The notes beneath the pieces are model-generated. The model was not told the DNA's origin, ran no database searches, and worked only from the letters and a program-made list of their open reading frames with translations. A program made the translations under genes and the position numbers. From CAZBGQ01 sp964491515 (GTDB taxonomy: Bacteria > Patescibacteriota > Gracilibacteria > UBA1369 > UBA12473): a stretch of 37,696 nt of DNA. Shown in pieces: positions 32,863 through 37,696 of this stretch (positions are counted from its first letter, which is position 1; every line of letters starts with the position of its first letter). The stretch spans positions 1-37,696 of the forward strand of contig CAZBGQ010000017.1 in NCBI GenBank assembly GCA_964491515.1, read 5' to 3'.

Positions 32863-33540
32863 ATGCACATCCTTGTACTAAATCAGAACCCCCTACAAGC
32901 AAGCTTTATTCAGCGAGGATTCCGCCACGAAAGCATTGGGGCAGACCGCTGTGACATCGAGAATCTCACCAAGATCTGGTACGGACAATACGACGCACTC
33001 GTAATACCGGTGGATACATGGACACCCGAGTCCTTCAAAGAACTACAAATCAAACGACAAACATTGGGGAATATCCCGACCATATTCACATCCAAATTCC
33101 CTCCCCCATTAAAAATAAGCTTAATGATTGATGAGGATCCAAGCATTGAATTCATCGCAAATCAAAAATCATTCCACCTCCTCTCGGACAGCACGAAAAG
33201 ACTGACAAGAGACAACGCCCAACGCATTTCAGCCCAAGAAACGACCTACATTGAAATTGGAGACATTAAAATGGACATCACAAGACGACACGTACAGAGA
33301 CAAAATCGCCCAATTAAACTAAGAAACAGAGAATTCATTCTCCTTGTTTGCCTCATGAAAAACGTCAACAAAGTACTAACTCGAACCTATTTATTAGAGG
33401 AAGTATGGGACCGAAACACCAGCATATTGAGTAACACAGTGGACGTTCATGTCAGCCGCCTCCGACGCAAAATTGATGACGGATTTGAAACAAAACGAAT
33501 CCTAACAATACCATGCGTAGGATACAAACTATCAGAGTAG
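32863..33540 (+). CDS. OmpR/PhoB-type regulator with a degenerate receiver domain
   Basis: The C-terminal ~100 residues are a clear OmpR winged helix: RPIKLRNREFILLVCLM, LTRTYLLEEVWD, NTVDVHVSRLRRKID and the closing wing ILTIPCVGYKL. The N-terminal ~115 residues have receiver-like spacing and begin MHILVLNQNPLQASFIQRG, but the acidic pair that should follow ILVV is NQN, and the phospho-acceptor position after YDALVI is Pro, with Val-Asp behind it. The conserved Lys near the domain end is not obvious. This is therefore a pseudo-receiver unlikely to be phosphorylated. No histidine kinase is nearby. ATG 32863 is chosen over the TTG at 32812. Confidence 0.85.
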   Translation: MHILVLNQNPLQASFIQRGFRHESIGADRCDIENLTKIWYGQYDALVIPVDTWTPESFKELQIKRQTLGNIPTIFTSKFPPPLKISLMIDEDPSIEFIANQKSFHLLSDSTKRLTRDNAQRISAQETTYIEIGDIKMDITRRHVQRQNRPIKLRNREFILLVCLMKNVNKVLTRTYLLEEVWDRNTSILSNTVDVHVSRLRRKIDDGFETKRILTIPCVGYKLSE

Positions 33541-33561
33541 TGACCAAAAAACATGACAAAG

Positions 33562-33590
33562 TTTACACAAATTAATTTATGTGCTAATTT
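33562..33590 (+). promoter_or_regulatory. Promoter with a palindromic spacer
   Basis: TTTACA (33562-33567), 17 bases, TAATTT (33585-33590). The spacer contains the perfect 10-bp palindrome AAATTAATTT (33569-33578), a plausible operator, perhaps for the adjacent regulator or the gene's own product. Confidence 0.5.
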
Positions 33591-33621
33591 AGCGCTATAG
33601 ACTATGTAACCCCCTGTCACC

Positions 33622-34698
33622 ATGACAGTTGAACCTCCCATCACATTCTCAACGTCTGGAAGCGCTAGCGCGACCGACATCAATCTAAAAGAGATTGTAG
33701 ACAAGCTTCTCCTTGTCCTCTCAGAAAAGGAAAAGTACATCATTCAACATCGATTCTCCGTGAACGTAGGATCGAAAAAAACACTTGAAGCCATCGGGCA
33801 ACACTATGGAGTAACCCGCGAGCGTATTCGCCAAATAGAAAAGAATGCACTCAAAAAACTCAAGCGAAATGCAGTCAACACCAACCTCAAAGCAATTAAT
33901 GAAGTTGGAAAGGACGTAATTCGCAAGCATGGAAACCTTCTTGTTGAGACTAAACTTGTTAAAGTTTTGCTTGGAATGCTTAAAAACATCCCTGCAGATC
34001 ATTCAAATGAGCTAAAACTCTCACTTGCACTAGATCCCGAACTCATTAAAGCCAATAACACATTAGACTTCGAGCCACACTGGAGATTCGAAAACGTGAG
34101 CCTAGGCGATATTCGAAAAGTCACAGCCACAGGTTATAAAGTTCTAAACGGAAACAAAGACATCATGTCTATCAATGAGCTCACCTCAGCTGTTCAATCA
34201 AAAATAACAGAAGACGTGAGTGAAGCATTCATTGTATCCTCCATGGAAATTGGAAAACGAACAAAATTCGTTAAAGAAGGTGTTGGACTCAAAGAATGGA
34301 GACACATCAATCCACGCACATTGCGCGATAAAATCAATTTCATCCTCGACCGTGAGCACAAACCACTCCATTTTCAAGAAATTGCTGACAAAATCATCGA
34401 CGCAAACTTCGATCAAAAACGTGTAAATGTCCAAGCAGTTCACAACGAACTCATTCGAAACAGTCACTTTGTTCTTATCGGACGTGGAATTTACGCATTA
34501 GACAAGTGGGGATTCAAGCCTGGCACTGTTGGTGACGTCATCCAAGCCATCCTTAAAGATGGGAAAGCACGAACACGTGAAGAAATCATGAAAGAAGTGC
34601 TCAAACAACGTCATGTTAAAAAAATCACCATCTACCTAAACCTCAAGAATAACGCTAGAATCAAGAGCCTTGAAGGTGATCGATACCAACTTGCGTAA
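33622..34698 (+). CDS. Sigma-70 region 4 domain protein with C-terminal HARE-HTH domain
   Basis: The N-terminal ~85 residues carry a strong sigma-70 region 4: LSEKEKYIIQHRFSV, then KTLEAIGQHYGVTRERIRQIEKNALKKLKR, the -35 recognition helix signature. No region 2 or 3 is present, so it cannot act as a normal sigma factor alone. A middle helical part (about 90-240) is unknown. The C-terminal ~110 residues hold a HARE-HTH/RNA-polymerase delta-like domain: INFILDREHKPLHFQEIADKI, then GIYALDKWGFKPGTV, and a second HTH-like unit (IQAILKDGKARTREEIMKEVLKQR). Proteins of this layout could contact RNA polymerase and -35 DNA as regulators; direct evidence is lacking. The ATG has no Shine-Dalgarno sequence. 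Confidence 0.85.
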   Translation: MTVEPPITFSTSGSASATDINLKEIVDKLLLVLSEKEKYIIQHRFSVNVGSKKTLEAIGQHYGVTRERIRQIEKNALKKLKRNAVNTNLKAINEVGKDVIRKHGNLLVETKLVKVLLGMLKNIPADHSNELKLSLALDPELIKANNTLDFEPHWRFENVSLGDIRKVTATGYKVLNGNKDIMSINELTSAVQSKITEDVSEAFIVSSMEIGKRTKFVKEGVGLKEWRHINPRTLRDKINFILDREHKPLHFQEIADKIIDANFDQKRVNVQAVHNELIRNSHFVLIGRGIYALDKWGFKPGTVGDVIQAILKDGKARTREEIMKEVLKQRHVKKITIYLNLKNNARIKSLEGDRYQLA

Positions 34699-34722
34699 AC
34701 AGAAACTTTCAAAAAGAATAAA

Positions 34723-34744
34723 GAGCCTCGAAAGGGGCTCTTTT
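34723..34744. terminator. Bidirectional intrinsic terminator
   Basis: GAGCCTC-GAAA-GGGGCTC (7 pairs including one U-G, GAAA tetraloop) followed by TTTT on the + strand; on the - strand the same stem is followed by TTTATTCTTTTTG. It serves both the sigma-like gene and the convergent gene, whose stop codon (34743-34745) lies inside the T-tract. Confidence 0.85.
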
Positions 34745-35525
34745 AAAAATCCAGCAACTCTATGCGGGTCCTCAAACGACTAAATTCTGCCAAAATATCA
34801 GGAGAAAGACCTAAAGTCTCATCATCCGGAGAAAACCATTCGAGAGCCCCCATTTTAGGATGAACCCCAATTCGGATACGATCCAAAGGATCCTCTCGAG
34901 AGGCTTTACTGACCCACCCAAAATGAATCAATCTTTCATCTTCACTACGAGAAAAAGGTGTAAAATCAGGAATTGGCATCAATGAGAAACTATGATCATA
35001 ACGACCTAACTCCGACGCGCTACAAAGTGGCCTAACCACAGAATACCCCCCCTCTTTCAAGGGGCCACAATAACCCAAAGCAGGATCCAAAGCTAAAGCG
35101 TCATCATCCATTTCCTTATCCAAAATCGCAAAATAATGCTTCGATCCTGCCCGATAAAAATAAGAAGGATCATGCCCCTGAACGAAAACCAAATCAGCAG
35201 CAAGCTCAGGATATTTTGTGGCGACTAAAAGAAGGAGCTTACCCGTAAGCTCCGCGCACTGACCCGAATTAGTAGAAAGATTTCTAACATCAAAGCCTCC
35301 ACCAAAAATCAATTCCTGACGTGGCACATTAAACCTAATATCACAAGAAGGCTCACTCAAACGAAACTGGTTATAGTGAAGCAGTGGAAACAAACCCTCA
35401 CGAATATCCCCCGAGACAGCCTCCATATCAGTAACGTCCGCACATTCAGCTGCAAGCCAATCGGAAAAATCATCACGAATCACCAACTGGGAAACATATG
35501 GGTCTGGAAAAGAAGGAGAATTCAT
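34743..35525 (-). CDS. Unknown protein with Cys-His-Asp triad pattern
   Basis: 260 residues, not recognised as a named family. Three blocks are spaced like a papain-fold or arylamine N-acetyltransferase/transglutaminase core: SGQCAELTGKLLLL (Cys followed by Ala-Glu-Leu on a helix), KHYFAIL (His starting a strand) and LALDPALGY (Asp starting the next strand). The known NAT pattern is CxE-helix, H-strand, DVGFG. The chemistry is an inference. No signal peptide is seen from ATG 35525, and a longer hydrophobic start (TTG or GTG upstream) is possible but less likely. It is the last of three - strand genes running from 36571. Confidence 0.6.
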   Translation of the reverse strand: MNSPSFPDPYVSQLVIRDDFSDWLAAECADVTDMEAVSGDIREGLFPLLHYNQFRLSEPSCDIRFNVPRQELIFGGGFDVRNLSTNSGQCAELTGKLLLLVATKYPELAADLVFVQGHDPSYFYRAGSKHYFAILDKEMDDDALALDPALGYCGPLKEGGYSVVRPLCSASELGRYDHSFSLMPIPDFTPFSRSEDERLIHFGWVSKASREDPLDRIRIGVHPKMGALEWFSPDDETLGLSPDILAEFSRLRTRIELLDF

Positions 35526-35579
35526 ATATATAGAAAAGTACGCAAGTATTACGAATAAGCAGCTAACTGTCAATAAAAC

Positions 35580-35822
35580 TTATTCTCCAATTAGAGAAAG
35601 CTTCTCAAGACGCGTCAACGTTCTAATCCTGTATTCCTCTCTAGCCGCCTCCGACTTATTCTCCTTCTCACACGAATAACCTAGTGATACCGGCCGACGC
35701 CCCCTCGTATATTTAGCACCCTTCACAGAGGAATTATGCTCAACTAAACGCCGCTCTAAATCGGTAGTGATCCCAGTATAGAACGTTCCATCCGCACACC
35801 GAAGAATATAAACATGCCACAT
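35580..35822 (-). CDS. GIY-YIG nuclease domain protein
   Basis: 80 residues: MWHVYILRCADGTFYTGITTDLERRLVEHN is the GIY-YIG signature (HVYILRC and FYTGIT with the catalytic Tyr, then Arg in LERRL), and the Glu in AAREEYRIR supplies the metal site. This matches the small YhbQ/UvrC-N-like family found singly in bacteria; roles in DNA repair are suggested but not proven. ATG 35822 fits the family start; ATG 35837 adds five residues. It lies 38 bases after the HExxH gene. Confidence 0.85.
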   Translation of the reverse strand: MWHVYILRCADGTFYTGITTDLERRLVEHNSSVKGAKYTRGRRPVSLGYSCEKENKSEAAREEYRIRTLTRLEKLSLIGE

Positions 35823-35860
35823 GAACAGATTATACATGAACCCCGAATTCTGGCTTCCTC

Positions 35861-36571
35861 CTAATATAATTCTCCACCAAAACAGGCTGCCCTTACAACT
35901 GCCCCGCTTCGATAAATCCAATCAGTACCTAAATCATGATCCTCCTCAATTCCATAGCCAAGCGAGTGCCAAGCCTCATGGACTGATACCCACAAACGAT
36001 CACAACTTGGATCATAGGCTGAATCAGGAGACAAGAAAAACTGAGCACGATACCGTGGAGATGCTGTGCTCGTCAGTGCCATCGCTACCACATTTCTATC
36101 ATCATCCTCCAAATCAACAGTAACCCAAGCCTCCTCATCGGGACAAAACAAAACAGCATCACTAATTTTAGACAGCATATCCAGTGACAGATTCCCCATA
36201 TCATCCTCAGGACAATTCATTCCTTCCTCAGCACAGACTCCTTCAACAAGAGCCACTATTTTCTCCACAGAATCCCTCATAATTCCTCGCGCATGGTCAA
36301 AAGATTGAACCACAGCACGATCACATGGATTTCTAAGATCAGCCCACTTTGCCTTCTCCCGAAGAAGCCGATTTACCTCTTCAAGCTGAACAATCTCCCC
36401 CTCAAGCCTACGACGAGCCCTAGCCTCAAGCCCAAGATATTCATAAGTAAGACCTGTCATCCCCACACCAGACACAACACCAAGCCCTAAAGCTAAATAG
36501 GCAAAAGCAAGCACCTGCCTCTTAGTAAAGGGGGATTTATCTGATGATGGAGTCAATTCAGGAGAGCCCAT
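35861..36571 (-). CDS. Membrane-anchored HExxH protein
   Basis: 236 residues. One membrane helix (about 17-40, VLAFAYLALGLGVVSGVGMTG), a short coiled coil (LEARARRRLEGEIVQLEEVNRLL), then a globular domain. Near the C-terminus VSVHEAWHSLGYGIEEDHDLGTD contains HEAWH followed by Gly and a late Asp-His pair, a zinc-peptidase-like motif close to the metzincin pattern but with a longer spacer. Four Cys in the domain (NPCDRA, GVCAEEGMNCPED, LFCPDEE) suggest disulfides outside the membrane. Function is unknown; protease activity is inference. ATG 36571 is preferred to an upstream start because it gives the usual short basic-hydrophobic N-terminus. Confidence 0.6.
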   Translation of the reverse strand: MGSPELTPSSDKSPFTKRQVLAFAYLALGLGVVSGVGMTGLTYEYLGLEARARRRLEGEIVQLEEVNRLLREKAKWADLRNPCDRAVVQSFDHARGIMRDSVEKIVALVEGVCAEEGMNCPEDDMGNLSLDMLSKISDAVLFCPDEEAWVTVDLEDDDRNVVAMALTSTASPRYRAQFFLSPDSAYDPSCDRLWVSVHEAWHSLGYGIEEDHDLGTDWIYRSGAVVRAACFGGELY

Positions 36572-36762
36572 AAATACTATTTTAAGCACAAGAGAAAAAA
36601 ATACCCCCAAAAGAGGTATTTGTCAAGCAGTAACAGGTTAATCAAGCATTGAGATATTTTGATCGTGTAATAGAAGCTTAAACCCTTCTATTAAAAATAG
36701 CTTTAGAGCACGGGCAAAAATCTACCAATAAGTGTCCCCTAAATAGGGTTATAGGGTTATTG
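36572..36762. other. Intergenic region with hairpins and a short GGGTTA repeat
   Basis: Besides the terminator at 36592-36621, it holds an 8-bp perfect hairpin AATAGAAG/CTTCTATT (36669-36676 with 36685-36692) and two tandem copies of TAGGGTTA (36744-36759) beside a CCCTAAATAGGG palindrome just after the stop of the unknown gene. No gene is visible. Confidence 0.5.
36592..36621 (-). terminator. Terminator of the 36763-37581 gene
   Basis: On the - strand AAATACCTC-TTTTG-GGGGTATTT forms about 9 pairs (one U-G) and is followed by a run of T (36592-36598 read in reverse). It separates this gene from the HExxH gene. Confidence 0.75.
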
Positions 36763-37581
36763 TTACACCACTAGTAATCGACGAGCACCTAAACGAATAC
36801 CATGGTGTGAACCTTTCTGTTCGGACACTTGAGTGTAGTCACTAGTGTTAGCAGGGCCACAATACCTAACTTCAGTTGGCAATAAATCCCCACTTTCAAG
36901 GTACGAGTAGTATGAGTCTACAAGGAAGGATTGCTCCGTCACTGCTTCCCAATCTCTCATTTGTGCCTTACTAAAGAAGTCATAACCAGCAGCTTCAATT
37001 TTTACTTTTGCTCCTTCATAAGGTAAGTCTAATGTCCCCTCATGCAAATTGTTTGGTGTCCCATCCGAGAATAATACTGCACCGCTAACTTCGACACTAA
37101 AGATAACTGCTTCCTTTAGAGCCATTGCTTTTTCAAGCTTACCATTAGCGAGTAACCTTTCTCTTACGCTTTCCCAATCTGTACCTCCTAATGCTTCATA
37201 TTGCACTTGGTAGTTTCCAAGAGCTTGTTCTTCTGGTGAAAGCTCAGGTGGCGGCGGCGTTGTTTCTTCCTCAATTTGAGCTAACATGGCAGCTAAAATT
37301 GCAGCCGAGTCCCCCTCTTTTCTAAATTCCATAGCTCCAACTCTTGCTCGAGCTATTTCATCAGGGGTACCAACTCTTTGCCTTCTGTCACTTCCTTCCG
37401 CTTCTGATTCAGCGGGCACTACTGGCTCTGGCATTTGACCTCTAAGTCTAACTCCAATCTGTTCGGCCATGGCCAATAATATTTTTTTTCTAGCATCTCC
37501 TGGTCGAAATTGATCAGGGGCAAGTCTTTTCCGAGCTACTTCTTCAGGAGCATCTACTGATTTTAGCCGTCGGTCTGCCAT
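36763..37581 (-). CDS. Unknown protein with duplicated N-terminal motif
   Basis: 272 residues, not recognised. Two copies of a ~35-residue motif are visible: residues about 11-42 (APEEVARKRLAPDQFRPGD, then AMAEQI) and about 72-103 (TPDEIARARVGAMEFRKEGD, then AMLAQI). Both read (A/T)P-E-x-AR-x-R, a (Q/E)FR turn, GD and an A-M-x-x-Q-I helix. The C-terminal half is mixed alpha/beta with many Tyr/Ser/Glu. Codons end mostly in A/T, unlike the G/T-ending pattern of the other - strand genes, which may point to transfer or a compositional change. A terminator follows at 36592-36621. The ATG at 37581 has no Shine-Dalgarno match. Confidence 0.65.
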   Translation of the reverse strand: MADRRLKSVDAPEEVARKRLAPDQFRPGDARKKILLAMAEQIGVRLRGQMPEPVVPAESEAEGSDRRQRVGTPDEIARARVGAMEFRKEGDSAAILAAMLAQIEEETTPPPPELSPEEQALGNYQVQYEALGGTDWESVRERLLANGKLEKAMALKEAVIFSVEVSGAVLFSDGTPNNLHEGTLDLPYEGAKVKIEAAGYDFFSKAQMRDWEAVTEQSFLVDSYYSYLESGDLLPTEVRYCGPANTSDYTQVSEQKGSHHGIRLGARRLLVV

Positions 37582-37696
37582 GGTTGGAGTTTTTAAGATT
37601 TGGACACCAACGTTATACAGTAAAAAAATTTATGTCAAGACATGTTAAGTTGCAGAGTTCCAGTCACCTTTTTGAGATGGGGTTGAAGGGATTTGC
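37582..37696. other. Window end without recognised features
   Basis: Upstream region of the unknown - strand gene. A/T-rich, with no clear ORF, RNA gene or strong promoter seen. Confidence 0.5.

Noticed and set aside
36744..36759. Telomere-like TAGGGTTA repeats
   Set aside because: Only two copies, next to a small palindrome; chance is enough.
1..37696. Gracilibacteria genetic code (UGA = Gly)
   Set aside because: All genes read through without in-frame UGA; recoding is not needed.
1..37696. CRISPR array, insertion sequence or prophage
   Set aside because: No regularly spaced repeats, transposase or phage structural genes seen.

Overview
The window looks like a Patescibacteria (candidate phyla radiation) chromosome, probably near the Peregrinibacteria/Gracilibacteria branch. 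This is inferred from the gene mix and style: streamlined gene packing, many lineage-specific small proteins, a CPR-style TraG/VirB4-like ATPase, a surface protein ending in a TPETGPE anchor, and an LCP protein. Genes are read with standard stops, but UGA ends only two of about thirty CDS, and almost no start codon is preceded by a Shine-Dalgarno sequence. The + strand is rich in A and C throughout, so + genes use A/C-ending codons and - genes use G/T-ending codons.

Layout. 1-5.3 kb (+): the 3' part of rpsB, a DUF4870-like membrane protein with a VAPAPE repeat (interrupted by a 100-N scaffold gap), tsf, ribBA, ribD and a CAP-domain protein, packed as one operon. 5.3-10.2 kb (+): a membrane transporter with C-terminal HEAT repeats overlapping a HAMP/SpoIIE-type phosphatase, then a 167-bp inverted-repeat element, then queA. 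10.2-14.2 kb (-): a two-gene unit made of a PKD + 7TM membrane protein and a three-part protein, ATP-grasp ligase / degenerate retropepsin / DUF1704 (MATCAP-like) metallopeptidase. This is the best candidate in the window for an undescribed system. 14.2-18.4 kb (+): a large anchored surface protein, YggT and cysS.

18.4-22.7 kb: two small unknown - strand genes, murC, a divergent FtsB/DivIC-like septum protein, initiator and elongator tRNA-Met, an unknown gene, and a + strand gene broken by a one-base frameshift. 22.7-26.8 kb (-): a T4SS-type ATPase and an LCP (LytR-CpsA-Psr) protein. 26.9-30.5 kb (-): a GDPD-family protein, then dtd and glyS as a pair. 30.5-32.6 kb: divergent L-asparaginase, a DUF3467 protein and a TrmB-like regulator. 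32.8-34.7 kb (+): an OmpR-type regulator with a degenerate receiver, then a sigma-70 region 4 + HARE-HTH protein, closed by a bidirectional terminator. 34.7-37.6 kb (-): a Cys-His-Asp-triad protein, a GIY-YIG nuclease, a membrane-anchored HExxH protein, and an unknown gene with an internal duplication and different codon use.

How they work together: translation (rpsB, tsf, cysS, glyS, dtd, queA, two tRNAs), flavin precursor synthesis (ribBA, ribD), cell wall and division (murC, FtsB-like, LCP, CAP, surface protein) and DNA/protein transfer (T4SS ATPase) are interleaved with signalling and regulatory genes. No CRISPR array, insertion sequence, rRNA or complete prophage was seen.
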